Part shown: positions 6,582-13,868 of the stretch, piece after piece
Layout of the letters: every line of letters begins with the position of its first letter
Numbering within the stretch: the stretch's first letter is position 1
Origin: Bacteroidota bacterium
GTDB taxonomy: Bacteria; Bacteroidota; Bacteroidia; UBA8524
Assembly (NCBI GenBank): GCA_003531115.1
Contig: DQHT01000025.1
Span: 1-19,954 of the forward strand
Reading direction: 5' to 3'
DNA length: 19,954 nucleotides
Notes under the pieces: generated by a model
The model's database searches: none
What the model saw: the letters and a program-made list of their open reading frames with translations, nothing else
Told to the model about the DNA's origin: nothing
Translations under genes and position numbers: made by a program

Positions 6582-7043
6582 ATGTATGTCTTAATAAGAA
6601 CCAACTCCGACGATCCTGATTTTCAAAAATTAGTCAAAGAACTGGATATGGATCTGGCTATTCGGGATGGGGAGGAACACGCCTTTTTTGCTCAATTCAA
6701 TAAAATTGATTCCATAAAATTCGTTGTACTGGCTTATGAAAACGGAAGAGCAGTGGGTTGTGGAGCCATAAAGGAATACGCCAAAGACACCATGGAAGTC
6801 AAAAGAATGTATGTACTACCGGAAGAAAGGGGCAAAAGCATCGCTTCGGTCATTTTGAATGAATTGGAAAAATGGGGACAAGAATTGAATTGTGAGAAAT
6901 TCATACTGGAAACCGGCATCAAACAACCAGAGGCCATCGGTCTGTATAACAAAAACAGCTACACCCTCATTCCAAATTACGGACAATATGATGGGGTGGC
7001 CAGCAGTGTATGTTTTGAGAAATATTTGCCTAAAAATTATTGA
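6582..7043 (+). CDS. GNAT family N-acetyltransferase
   Basis: A 153-residue protein with the GNAT fold in order: strand and splayed region KFVVLAYENGRAVGCGAIKE (residues 46-65), the acetyl-CoA-binding motif A MEVKRMYVLPEERGKSIASV (71-90), a long helix (ILNELEKWGQEL), then CEKFILETGIKQPEAIGLYN with the typical aromatic Tyr near NSYTLIPNYG. In the pyrophosphate loop the usual R-x-x-G-x-G/A reads RGKSIA, so the first glycine is Ser, which is tolerated in some members. The substrate is unknown. The start at 6582 is the only in-frame ATG; upstream ATGs (6538, 6545, 6553) are in other frames. It ends three bases before the toxin-antitoxin promoter. Confidence 0.85.
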   Translation: MYVLIRTNSDDPDFQKLVKELDMDLAIRDGEEHAFFAQFNKIDSIKFVVLAYENGRAVGCGAIKEYAKDTMEVKRMYVLPEERGKSIASVILNELEKWGQELNCEKFILETGIKQPEAIGLYNKNSYTLIPNYGQYDGVASSVCFEKYLPKNY

Positions 7044-7045
7044 TT

Positions 7046-7084
7046 TTTGCGCCTGACGTGTAATTTTTTTATATTTGTACGTCA
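7046..7084 (+). promoter_or_regulatory. Promoter and candidate operator of the VapBC-type operon
   Basis: TTTG (7046-7049), a 20-bp spacer and TATATTTG (7070-7077) match the Bacteroidota consensus perfectly. Inverted half-sites TGACGT (7054-7059) and ACGTCA (7079-7084), 19 bp apart, bracket the -7 box and could bind the antitoxin for autoregulation. Confidence 0.72.
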
Positions 7085-7096
7085 TCGCATTAGTCC

Positions 7097-7348
7097 ATGG
7101 AAACAAAACTAACCCTACGTCTGGATGACTTGGTCATCGAAAGAGCAAAAAAATATGCCCGGAGTCACAAGATCAGTCTATCAAAAATGATCGAAACCTA
7201 TCTTGACAGCCTCACCAAACAACAAGATTCGGAGAATCCAGGTACGATAACTCCCCTGGTAGAAAGTCTGAGTGGAGTAATGGAACCGCCTTCTGAATAT
7301 GATTACAAAAAGGGGTATGGCAATTATTTATCAGAAAAGTACAAATGA
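7097..7348 (+). CDS. DUF6364-like ribbon-helix-helix antitoxin
   Basis: An 83-residue protein starting METKLTLRLDDLVIERAKKY, an arrangement of beta strand then helix (KYARSHKISLSKMIETYLDSL) typical of ribbon-helix-helix DNA-binding proteins and close to the DUF6364 antitoxins found beside PIN toxins in Bacteroidota. The C-terminal half (residues 45-83, Gly/Pro-rich, ending EYDYKKGYGNYLSEKYK) is probably the toxin-wrapping tail. The gene overlaps the toxin gene by four bases (ATGA at 7345-7348) and follows a consensus promoter. By analogy with VapB it should neutralise the downstream toxin and repress its own operon. Confidence 0.85.
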   Translation: METKLTLRLDDLVIERAKKYARSHKISLSKMIETYLDSLTKQQDSENPGTITPLVESLSGVMEPPSEYDYKKGYGNYLSEKYK

Positions 7349-7758
7349 AAAGGATCTTTATTGATACAAATATTGTGATCGACCTATTATCACGACGAGA
7401 ACCCTTTTATAAAGAGGCCTCAGATCTCTTCTCACTGGCAGATAAAAAAAAATTCAGATTGAGCATTTCTGCTTTGACGGTGGCAAATACCCATTATTTG
7501 CTCTCTCGTCAAATGGATTCAGTCAAAGCAAAAACAATTCTAAGAAATTTGAAACTTATCGTGCATGTTGTGTCGCTTGATGACAAAATCGTTGACTTAG
7601 CCCTTAATGACACTTCTTTTACAGACTTTGAGGATAGTATTCAATACTTAACTGCGTTAGAAAGCGGTCAGGACATCATCATCACGCGAAATCTAAGCGA
7701 CTTTAAAAAGTCAAAATTACCCGTATTGACGGCAAAACAGTTTTTAGAAACCCTTTAA
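7345..7758 (+). CDS. PIN-domain ribonuclease toxin, VapC type
   Basis: A 137-residue PIN-domain protein. The N-terminal strand IFIDTNIVIDLLSRREPFY supplies the first conserved Asp (D7) and the Asn/Asp of the DTNIVID motif. A second acidic group lies in TDFEDSIQY (residues 93-101), and ITRNLSDF (113-120) carries the last conserved Asp, all in the expected order for a metal-dependent ribonuclease. Length is typical. Translation is coupled to the antitoxin by a 4-bp overlap. Together they form an accessory toxin-antitoxin operon outside the integron array. The RNA target cannot be predicted. Confidence 0.88.
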   Translation: MKRIFIDTNIVIDLLSRREPFYKEASDLFSLADKKKFRLSISALTVANTHYLLSRQMDSVKAKTILRNLKLIVHVVSLDDKIVDLALNDTSFTDFEDSIQYLTALESGQDIIITRNLSDFKKSKLPVLTAKQFLETL

Positions 7759-7778
7759 TTCGAAGGGTCTGCCTATAC

Positions 7779-8432
7779 TCACTTATAAAACCTCACTTTC
7801 CCCGTTTCAATATCATACAGTGCGCCAATGATCTGGACTTTCTTTGAATAATAATGATCCGCTAAAATGGGTGTTGAGGACCTCAGCAAGTGCACATCGT
7901 GGAAAATATTTGCATCGATAGCCTTTTCCAGGCTCAAACTGTCGCTGGCGATCAGCCTCTTCTCTTCTACCTCATTTCCGATAAAATCCATAACACTTTT
8001 GAGGTGATCCATATGCTTATAATCGCCTTTTGAATCAACGAATGCCTTGACCGCACCACAATGGGTATGCCCGAGAACCACGATCAAACTGCAGTGGAGA
8101 TGTTCTACTGCATATTCGATACTTCCCAACTCAAGATCATCAATCACATGGCCGGCTGTTCTAACCGAAAAAATATCGCCAAAACCCTGATCGAATACCA
8201 ATTCAGGGGGAACCCTTGAATCCGAACAGCTTACCACCGTAACAAAAGGGCGCTGGCCATCTTTCAATTGCCTGATCCGTAACGCTGTTTCGTTCGGATG
8301 GGAAGGTTTTCCATCTATAAACCTTTGGTTTCCCCGTTCAAGTCGTTCGATCGGATCCAGGTTTATGGGATTTTCCTGGTTGAAAACATTTAAGAATCCA
8401 AACAAGATAAACAGAAAAAATAGATTTTTCAT
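7779..8432 (-). CDS. Exported beta-class carbonic anhydrase
   Basis: A 217-residue protein. The beta-carbonic anhydrase signatures are intact: CSDSRVPPE (zinc ligand C69, with the D71-R73 dyad) and GHTHCGAV (zinc ligands H122 and C125), with the helical lead-in RLERGNQRFIDGK. Residues 1-18 (MKNLFFLFILFGFLNVFN) form a hydrophobic signal sequence, so the enzyme is predicted to act in the periplasm, interconverting CO2 and bicarbonate. It is the last gene of the Fe-S/NrfD operon, 16 bp after the preceding gene, which suggests it serves the same process. It faces the VapC-type gene convergently across 20 bp with no clear terminator. Confidence 0.88.
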   Translation of the reverse strand: MKNLFFLFILFGFLNVFNQENPINLDPIERLERGNQRFIDGKPSHPNETALRIRQLKDGQRPFVTVVSCSDSRVPPELVFDQGFGDIFSVRTAGHVIDDLELGSIEYAVEHLHCSLIVVLGHTHCGAVKAFVDSKGDYKHMDHLKSVMDFIGNEVEEKRLIASDSLSLEKAIDANIFHDVHLLRSSTPILADHYYSKKVQIIGALYDIETGKVRFYK

Positions 8433-8448
8433 TTTGCCTGCGGGAAGC

Positions 8449-9363
8449 TCACTCCCTGTTGAGCGTACCTAGCTTTTTGATCCTGAAAATCTGAATAACC
8501 AGATAGATGATCACACCCCAAACGGAAAATGCGATCCCATAAGCCATAACCAATAACCAGTAAGGTGCCCTGAAGCGTGTGGACCATAGAGAACGTTGTT
8601 CAAAGAACGAATCGTCGCCAATTACAGGCACGCCCCAGCGAGCTGTTTTTTCGATGATAAGATTTCCAAACAGATCACTTTCTTCGACTCTTGCACGCAA
8701 AATGATATTTCCCTGTTCATCGCCGGGCATATTGGCCTTATTCAGCTCCACGCTAACCATTCCTTCTTCATCGGTGGTATACGTTTCATCTTCCCCTGCT
8801 GAAAGGATCCCTCCCAGACGGCGTATGCCTACTTTCATTTCTACTTCTTCGGCAGGAACCCACACACTATCCTCCAGCATCATTACCATGACACTTATAC
8901 TTCTTACCCCATCTTCAGAAAGGGTGTCGATCTGTATCCTGGCTTTGGTTATTTCGATCTCGGTGGTGATCTCCTCTTCCTTGTCTTTGGTAACGGCAAT
9001 AAACAGGTGCATGGGCATTTCATCCCATAAGGCTTTAAGGGAAGGGGGAATAAAACATTTCGCTTTACCTTTTTCATCGGTAGTGACCTTTGCGATCAGG
9101 TTTTCTTCAATTTGCTCATCCATATACACCTCACAAACCTGATTGGGCAGCGGCACTGCAATTCTGCCCGTTTTCGACAGGCTTTCCAGTATGAGATACT
9201 GAAGCTGGTTGTTTTCATTAAAATACCTCAGCCTGAGTACAGTTTCCGTTACCGGAGCCTCTTCTTTTTCTTCTTCTTCCTGAGCTGAAACCTGATTCAC
9301 AGCCAGCATCAACAGAAGGGGTAACAGGAGGAAAAAACAATTAATGCGCTTCATCGTTTTCAT
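8449..9363 (-). CDS. Signal-anchored periplasmic protein with C-terminal membrane helix
   Basis: A 304-residue protein. A signal peptide (residues 1-27, ending VSAQ) is followed by an acidic linker (EEEEKEE) and about 220 residues rich in beta strands, with two segments resembling Ig-like or carboxypeptidase-regulatory repeats (KVTTDEKGKAKCFIPPSLKA; ETYTTDEEGMVSVELNKANM). A single hydrophobic helix near residues 271-294 (YWLLVMAYGIAFSVWGVIIY) ends in a short basic cytoplasmic tail. The predicted topology is a large periplasmic domain anchored at the C-terminus. The start overlaps the NrfD-like gene by 23 bp, so the two products are probably made together and may form one complex. No named family is recognised. 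Confidence 0.75.
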   Translation of the reverse strand: MKTMKRINCFFLLLPLLLMLAVNQVSAQEEEEKEEAPVTETVLRLRYFNENNQLQYLILESLSKTGRIAVPLPNQVCEVYMDEQIEENLIAKVTTDEKGKAKCFIPPSLKALWDEMPMHLFIAVTKDKEEEITTEIEITKARIQIDTLSEDGVRSISVMVMMLEDSVWVPAEEVEMKVGIRRLGGILSAGEDETYTTDEEGMVSVELNKANMPGDEQGNIILRARVEESDLFGNLIIEKTARWGVPVIGDDSFFEQRSLWSTRFRAPYWLLVMAYGIAFSVWGVIIYLVIQIFRIKKLGTLNRE

Positions 9364-10657
9364 GGTGTTCGGTTATCGTTTCCTGAATAGGGATAATTGG
9401 ATAGATCCTTGCAAATAATGTAATGATAAGCAGTACTCCTGCCATTGAGCCCATGGCAATAGCCCATTCTTCCCAACTTGGAAAATAATGATGGTAGGCC
9501 TCAGGAACTTCCTGCATGGGCAGGATAGGATGCAATAAGGTTGGTGTAACGATCAGGTACCTTTTAAACCAGGCCCCGATCACGATCATCACCCCCGCAA
9601 TAAACATGGGTAGGGGTTTCCGGCCTTTTTTGAAAAGAAGGATAATGATGGGTAAGATCATGCCTACGCTGATCGCAAACCAGAACATGAGCGAAAACTC
9701 ACCGGTAAACAATCCCATAAGGTGGGCTTCCTCCGCTTTTTTCATTTTAAAGGCAGGTACCAGATACTCATTGATATTAAAATACAGGTAGAGCATACAA
9801 AGCATCACCACGATCCTCCCCATTTTTTCAAAATGCATTTCGGTGATGTATTTTTCCAGCTTATAAAAACGCCGGAATACGAACATGGCTACCACCACTG
9901 CCCCTGCTCCTACAAGGAAGGCCCCGGAAATAAAATAAGCTCCGAAATTGGTACTGTCCCAACCCGGCCTGTACGTCGTGGCAAATAGCCAGGAAGTTAC
10001 CGTGTGGATACAAAAGGCCACAGGGATGATGGTGATACAAAGGGCAGTTATTGACCTTTCGCTAATTTTAAACTGGTCTTTTGTGCCTCTCCAGAATGAG
10101 CCCTGAAAGCGGTAGACTTTGTTTAACAATTTGCCTGAATTTTCTTTGAATTTGATGAGTATTTTGAGGTCGGGCAACAGCGGCACATACAATAATAACA
10201 CACTGATAACCAGGTAGGTTCCGATAACGATCACATCCCATAAAATAGGCGATTGGATCCTGCCGTGTATAAAGACATTGAGCAGGCGTTCCGGACGACC
10301 CATATCGATCACAATGATCAGGGAGGCAAAGATGATGGCCGATACTGCGATGATCTCAGCGATACGGGTTATGGGTGTTGCCCACTTGACATTCGCCAAT
10401 CGGAATATGGCCGTGATCAGCGATCCGACCAGACTTATGGCCACAAAAAACACAAAATTGGAAATGTAAATACCCCACGAAACATAGTCGCGCATATTGG
10501 TAACCACGAGTCCATACCTTAATTGACGGTAATAAGCGTAGAGCCCGACGAGCCCTATTATTACCAGAATTCCAGTCCAGATCATACCCCGTTTGCCAAA
10601 TTTTTGTGGCAGGAGATCCCTGGTAATTTGTTCTTCGGATACTGTTGAATTTTTCAC
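9341..10657 (-). CDS. NrfD/PsrC/DsrP-family membrane quinone-interacting subunit
   Basis: A 438-residue polytopic protein with about ten predicted helices (roughly residues 25-43, 60-86, 99-117, 138-160, 202-222, 238-262, 280-298, 321-342, 349-363 and 397-417). Family signatures include YVSWGIYISNFVFFVAIS (58-75) and the conserved DMGRPERLLN after the third helix. NrfD-type proteins exchange electrons between the quinone pool and a periplasmic Fe-S partner; the Fe-S subunit gene is immediately upstream (16 bp). The pair resembles the DsrO/DsrP and HmeA/HmeB modules. No catalytic molybdoenzyme is encoded here, so the donor or acceptor is unknown. Residues beyond 420 (His/Glu-rich tail) lie on the outside of the fold. 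Confidence 0.87.
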   Translation of the reverse strand: MKNSTVSEEQITRDLLPQKFGKRGMIWTGILVIIGLVGLYAYYRQLRYGLVVTNMRDYVSWGIYISNFVFFVAISLVGSLITAIFRLANVKWATPITRIAEIIAVSAIIFASLIIVIDMGRPERLLNVFIHGRIQSPILWDVIVIGTYLVISVLLLYVPLLPDLKILIKFKENSGKLLNKVYRFQGSFWRGTKDQFKISERSITALCITIIPVAFCIHTVTSWLFATTYRPGWDSTNFGAYFISGAFLVGAGAVVVAMFVFRRFYKLEKYITEMHFEKMGRIVVMLCMLYLYFNINEYLVPAFKMKKAEEAHLMGLFTGEFSLMFWFAISVGMILPIIILLFKKGRKPLPMFIAGVMIVIGAWFKRYLIVTPTLLHPILPMQEVPEAYHHYFPSWEEWAIAMGSMAGVLLIITLFARIYPIIPIQETITEHHENDEAH

Positions 10658-10673
10658 AGCGGTTTATTTTAGC

Positions 10674-11609
10674 TTAGTGGTGATGTAAATCCTGAGGATC
10701 CTGATTCTCTATACCAGATTCATAAGGGAAGTTCCTGCTAACAGGAGGCAGGTAATAAACACTCGGTTTTGTTCCCAGATCTTCCATAAGCCGGTAACCA
10801 GCCTTGTCTCTGATAAGGTCACTGAATCTGTATGTTTCAGCACCATTGGTTACCGAGTCTTCATTGATGTCGCCAAACATAAATACCCCGTTCGGGCAGG
10901 CAGAAACACAATGGGGCAATTCGCCCTTGCGGACCATATCCGGGCAAAAATCACATTTGCCAACTGTGCCCTTTTTCTGAGGAACACTGGTTTCGCAGGA
11001 ATAATGCTGTTGCTTAACCTCCTCAGGTATGTTGGTGGGTTCTTCCCAGTTAAATACCCGTGTGGAATACGGACATGCCGCCATACAAAAACGGCATCCG
11101 ATACACCGGTCGCTATCGATCGCTACGATCCCATCCTGCCTTTTAAAGGTGGCATCAACAGGACAAACCTTCACACAGGGAGGTTCATCGCAATGCATAC
11201 AGGTGGTAGGCTGCCAATAAGGAGCAGTAAGATCAGACTCCTGCATGGAATGGATCTTAACCCAACTTTGTCCTTCTTCTACAAAGTGAGCATGGTTACA
11301 GGATTCCTGGCATTTTTTCAGGTTCTTGCAACGTGCCAGATCTATAACCATAACAAACTTTTTGCCTTCTATACCCATCCGTTCCTGCTCATTGGTGAGC
11401 GGAGGCATTGCAGGTACGGGTTTTAAGTAAGCTTTATCGATCTCGATCACTTCGCCGGTTACGGAAAGCAGTTTCACTTTTTCACCGGTAAGGGCAACTT
11501 CTGCCTCCGGGAGAAAGGGATTTTCCGCTTCTCCACAGCCGGTCAGTGCCGCCGTGGCCAAAATTCCTGATAGAAGAAAGTCTCTTCTGGATGTGTTCTT
11601 ATTTTCCAT
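10674..11609 (-). CDS. Tat-exported Fe-S lipoprotein, NrfC/PsrB/DsrO-like
   Basis: A 311-residue periplasmic electron-transfer protein. TSRRDFLLSG (residues 6-15) is a twin-arginine signal and ALTGC (21-25) a lipobox, so it is predicted to be folded in the cytoplasm, exported and lipid-anchored. Cysteine groups suit four Fe-S clusters: C94/C100/C104; C137-x2-C140-x4-C145-x3-C149-P; C169-x2-C172-x2-C175-x3-C179-P; and C219-x2-C222 with C234-x3-C238-P. The first group has only three closely spaced cysteines; C205 or one from another group may complete it. It should pass electrons to or from the adjacent NrfD protein. Residues 46-62 share a short module with the small upstream protein. The C-terminus ends in three histidines. 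Confidence 0.88.
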   Translation of the reverse strand: MENKNTSRRDFLLSGILATAALTGCGEAENPFLPEAEVALTGEKVKLLSVTGEVIEIDKAYLKPVPAMPPLTNEQERMGIEGKKFVMVIDLARCKNLKKCQESCNHAHFVEEGQSWVKIHSMQESDLTAPYWQPTTCMHCDEPPCVKVCPVDATFKRQDGIVAIDSDRCIGCRFCMAACPYSTRVFNWEEPTNIPEEVKQQHYSCETSVPQKKGTVGKCDFCPDMVRKGELPHCVSACPNGVFMFGDINEDSVTNGAETYRFSDLIRDKAGYRLMEDLGTKPSVYYLPPVSRNFPYESGIENQDPQDLHHH

Positions 11610-11615
11610 ATCTCC

Positions 11616-11873
11616 TTATTTCTTTACCCAGGTTAATAATTCATCGTGGCTGATCTTCGTACCTGTTGGAGTCTGAGCAAGCATATTTTTATTGATCTCA
11701 ACCAGCTTGCCGTCTTCTGTCAGCATTTTTATCGTTTCCTCTTCCTTTGCAGCCGGTTCCTCTTTTTTGAGGGCGCGAAATGTGAGAAAGGGAAATACGG
11801 ATAACGACGCCAATGCTGCTGCACCCCAAACCAGTATTTTTTTTCTTGAGACTGTGTTCTTATTCTCTTCCAT
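11616..11873 (-). CDS. Small membrane-anchored protein of the Fe-S/NrfD operon
   Basis: An 85-residue protein, first gene of its operon and six bases upstream of the Fe-S gene. Residues 8-30 (VSRKKILVWGAAALASLSVF) resemble a Tat-like signal but with Arg-Lys in place of twin Arg, so it may instead be a simple N-terminal anchor. Residues 48-66 (IKMLTEDGKLVEINKNML) align with residues 45-62 of the Fe-S protein (VKLLSVTGEVIEIDKAYL), suggesting a duplicated interaction module. It has no cysteine and so cannot bind clusters itself. It may be a scaffold or docking subunit. Not a family I recognise. Confidence 0.72.
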   Translation of the reverse strand: MEENKNTVSRKKILVWGAAALASLSVFPFLTFRALKKEEPAAKEEETIKMLTEDGKLVEINKNMLAQTPTGTKISHDELLTWVKK

Positions 11874-11892
11874 AAAGAATCTTTTTGATATG

Positions 11893-11960
11893 TAAAATTA
11901 AGGAAGACCAAAATGCCTAATGGTGATATAGTTCATCTGGAAATATGATTTTTATCATGT
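11893..11960 (-). promoter_or_regulatory. Crp/Fnr-type dyad and promoter of the Fe-S/NrfD operon
   Basis: ATGA-N6-TCAT (11945-11958) has the half-site spacing of Crp/Fnr-family operators (TGTGA-N6-TCACA; TTGAT-N4-ATCAA). On the minus strand TAATTTTA (11900 to 11893) is a one-mismatch -7 box. The dyad centre (11951.5) is 55 bp from the box centre (11896.5), which places it near -61.5, the class I activator position. The start codon is about 20 bp further downstream. Confidence 0.55.
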
Positions 11961-11983
11961 GCCCTGGCTCGGCATAATGCATG

Positions 11984-12019
11984 AAAAAAGCCGGCATCCA
12001 TTGCTGAATACCGGCTTTT
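11984..12019 (-). terminator. Intrinsic terminator after the cytochrome c gene
   Basis: Read on the minus strand, AAAAGCCGGTATTC pairs with GGATGCCGGCTTTT (14 positions, two of them G-U) around a 6-nt loop, and the run continues into six T. The hairpin is more stable in minus-strand RNA than plus, so it serves the YceI-to-cytochrome operon and separates it from the next unit. Confidence 0.85.
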
Positions 12020-12037
12020 CTATAAAATTTGCGTTGA

Positions 12038-12448
12038 CTACTTTTTCAGTGTCCTCATATAATTCACCAAACTCCATCTTTCGTCTTCATCCGGAATTTT
12101 CTTTTTGAAGCTTGGCATATCATCACGTCCTTCTGAAGTTTTGTAATACAAAGCTCCATCCGTTTGTTTTTGAAAATCAGCTTTTGAAAAATCACCCGGA
12201 TCTGTTTTTAACTGAGCGGCTTTGCTACCATCACCCAAACCTTTTGTACCATGGCAGGATTTGCAGTGTTTACTCCACAAAGTTTTGCCTGTTGCAAGTG
12301 ATTCAGGATTGGAAGCCACAGGATTTTTCATTTTTACATAATTGTCCGGGGCATTCCATGGCTTTTTATCCTGGCTCAGTTTCGTGGTGAAACTTAACCC
12401 GATAAAGGCTACTGTCGTTGCGATTAACGCAAAATTTAAACTTTTCAT
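12038..12448 (-). CDS. Monohaem class I cytochrome c
   Basis: A 136-residue exported protein. A signal sequence (residues 1-21) is followed by a compact class I cytochrome c domain: haem-binding CKSCH (residues 62-66), GTKGLGDG after it, and the likely distal axial Met in GRDDMPSFKKKIPDED, ending with the usual WSLVNYMRTL helix. It should carry electrons in the periplasm. It is the last gene of the YceI-started operon, 39 bp after the DUF5777 gene, and is followed directly by a strong terminator. Its position between the two units makes it a plausible electron shuttle between the Fe-S/NrfD module and an outer-membrane partner, which is an inference from context. Confidence 0.9.
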   Translation of the reverse strand: MKSLNFALIATTVAFIGLSFTTKLSQDKKPWNAPDNYVKMKNPVASNPESLATGKTLWSKHCKSCHGTKGLGDGSKAAQLKTDPGDFSKADFQKQTDGALYYKTSEGRDDMPSFKKKIPDEDERWSLVNYMRTLKK

Positions 12449-12487
12449 GATGCTATTCTTTAGATACTTACAAGTTAAACAGATTAC

Positions 12488-13441
12488 TTAATAATTCCAT
12501 AATCTGGTAATGTTGAAACCGATCAAAAACTGGCCACCTTCAACTTCTTTTCCTGTAACGGCATCTGTATATTTAAACGGATTATTTGAATTATACAGGT
12601 TGTTCCGTTGTGGGCTCAAAGCAGAGTAGTTGCTTACAAAGAACTGGAAACTGTGGCTGCTGGTGTTCAGTTCAATTCCGATTCCTAAATTCGGGTTCGG
12701 GTTGTACTGGGAATGCTGGGTTAGAGGTTGGTCATAATTAAAGATGACTGCTCCTGCTTCTGAAAATTTATACCTTCCGGCAAAGGACAAAGCCAAATGA
12801 TCAAACTCCATGGATTTGTACACCTCTGTTCCGTTGATATAATAACCTCCCACAGCATTTTGATGGGAGAGGCTTAATGCTGCCTGAAGGGAAAACCTTT
12901 CGGTGATCTTTCTGGCAACCATCACCTGATGGAAGTACGAAAATCGTTCCACATCGTAATTTAATTCACTTCCATCGTAAATAGTTGGTGTTTTACGGGA
13001 ATCGTAGCCCATGTTTGCATAGTAGGTAACGCTGAATGGCATGCCACCCTTGGCCTGGTGCAAAAAGGCATATTTTGCGCTGGCGTCCCAAAGCATATTG
13101 GCTTTGGTAATTCCAATACCCACATTCAGGTTTTTAATTGGAACATAACTTACACCCAGGCGAATATTTGATGGGGCAAAAAATCCCCAAAAATCCTCAT
13201 ACCCGTTTTTTACCGTTCCAAATCGGTGAAGAATATCAAACTCCAGGGTACCTTTTACCGGAACCATAACCGTTTGATTGTCGATGATCCATACACTTTC
13301 AAAGGTGTTTTTCACAGGTTTTGGCTTCGAAGGAGCAGGTTGCTCCTGAGCATAGCTCGCAGAAAGGAGCAGCGTGGTGCCGATCGCAATGGCTAAACCT
13401 GCCCTTAGTGCTCTTATAGACTTATTTACAAAGCTTTTCAT
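12488..13441 (-). CDS. DUF5777 family outer-membrane beta-barrel
   Basis: 317 residues from the ATG at 13441. The longer frame to 13495 overlaps the upstream gene and is rejected; AAAGAT precedes 13441 and the signal peptide begins there. The signal sequence (residues 6-31) ends SYAQ. The next 60 residues carry the DUF5777 signature: NTFESVWIIDNQTVMVPVKG, LEFDILHRFGTV, then IRLGVSYVPIKNLNVGIGIT. Alternating strands follow to a C-terminal GFNITRLWNY, with the aromatic end usual for barrels. DUF5777 proteins are Bacteroidota beta-barrels of unknown function. Here the gene lies between two cytochrome-type genes, so a role in electron or small-molecule passage across the outer membrane is possible but unproven. 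Confidence 0.85.
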   Translation of the reverse strand: MKSFVNKSIRALRAGLAIAIGTTLLLSASYAQEQPAPSKPKPVKNTFESVWIIDNQTVMVPVKGTLEFDILHRFGTVKNGYEDFWGFFAPSNIRLGVSYVPIKNLNVGIGITKANMLWDASAKYAFLHQAKGGMPFSVTYYANMGYDSRKTPTIYDGSELNYDVERFSYFHQVMVARKITERFSLQAALSLSHQNAVGGYYINGTEVYKSMEFDHLALSFAGRYKFSEAGAVIFNYDQPLTQHSQYNPNPNLGIGIELNTSSHSFQFFVSNYSALSPQRNNLYNSNNPFKYTDAVTGKEVEGGQFLIGFNITRLWNY

Positions 13442-13460
13442 ATCTTTATTTTTTAGACAA

Positions 13461-13844
13461 TTAGTTGTTAGGAGCGCCATTTCTGATCCAGTCATAAACT
13501 TTCTGCCTGTCGGCTGCTGAAGGCATGTATTCCCTCATTTCCCCATTGATCATAATATAGAGGGTACTTTGTTTTGGGATTTCAGTGTTCACGTAGCCTC
13601 CATTTACTATTTGCTGGTAAGAAACATCGAGGGTCAGATAGGGTTTATGTGCGCCGCTCACGTGGCAACCTACATCGGTGCAGCTTGCATCGAAGAGTGG
13701 AGCAAGGTCGGTACTAAAACTCACAGCCTGTGGCGGACCATCCGGGTCTACCGCTATATCCGGCATAATCACATCCTTATAACACCCGCTAAGGGTAATA
13801 AGAACAAGGATGGATAAACTAATAACTAGGGTTACTGGTTTCAT
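13461..13844 (-). CDS. Cytochrome-c-like lipoprotein with CX4CH motif
   Basis: A 127-residue lipoprotein: residues 1-20 hydrophobic, lipobox LSGC (18-21). The mature part resembles the small cytochrome-like domains common in Bacteroidota: VSFSTDLAPLFDASCTDVGC, then H, gives C-x4-C-H instead of C-x2-C-H; next LTLDVSYQQIVNGGYVNT; then EYMPSAADRQKVYDWIRNGA, in which the Met could be the distal haem ligand. CX4CH sites can bind haem in some multihaem cytochromes, so haem attachment here is likely but not certain. It lies 24 bp after the YceI gene and 19 bp before the DUF5777 start, so it is probably an outer-membrane-anchored partner of that barrel. Confidence 0.78.
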   Translation of the reverse strand: MKPVTLVISLSILVLITLSGCYKDVIMPDIAVDPDGPPQAVSFSTDLAPLFDASCTDVGCHVSGAHKPYLTLDVSYQQIVNGGYVNTEIPKQSTLYIMINGEMREYMPSAADRQKVYDWIRNGAPNN

Positions 13845-13868
13845 AATCAGTCAATTTAAATAAAGACC

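Noticed and set aside
8579..9142. 187-residue plus-strand ORF antisense to the anchored protein gene
   Set aside because: It is a Ser-rich shadow of the beta-strand-rich minus-strand gene, which has a signal peptide, a membrane helix and operon context.
10911..11426. 171-residue plus-strand ORF antisense to the Fe-S gene
   Set aside because: The minus strand carries clear Fe-S cysteine groups; the plus frame is a shadow.
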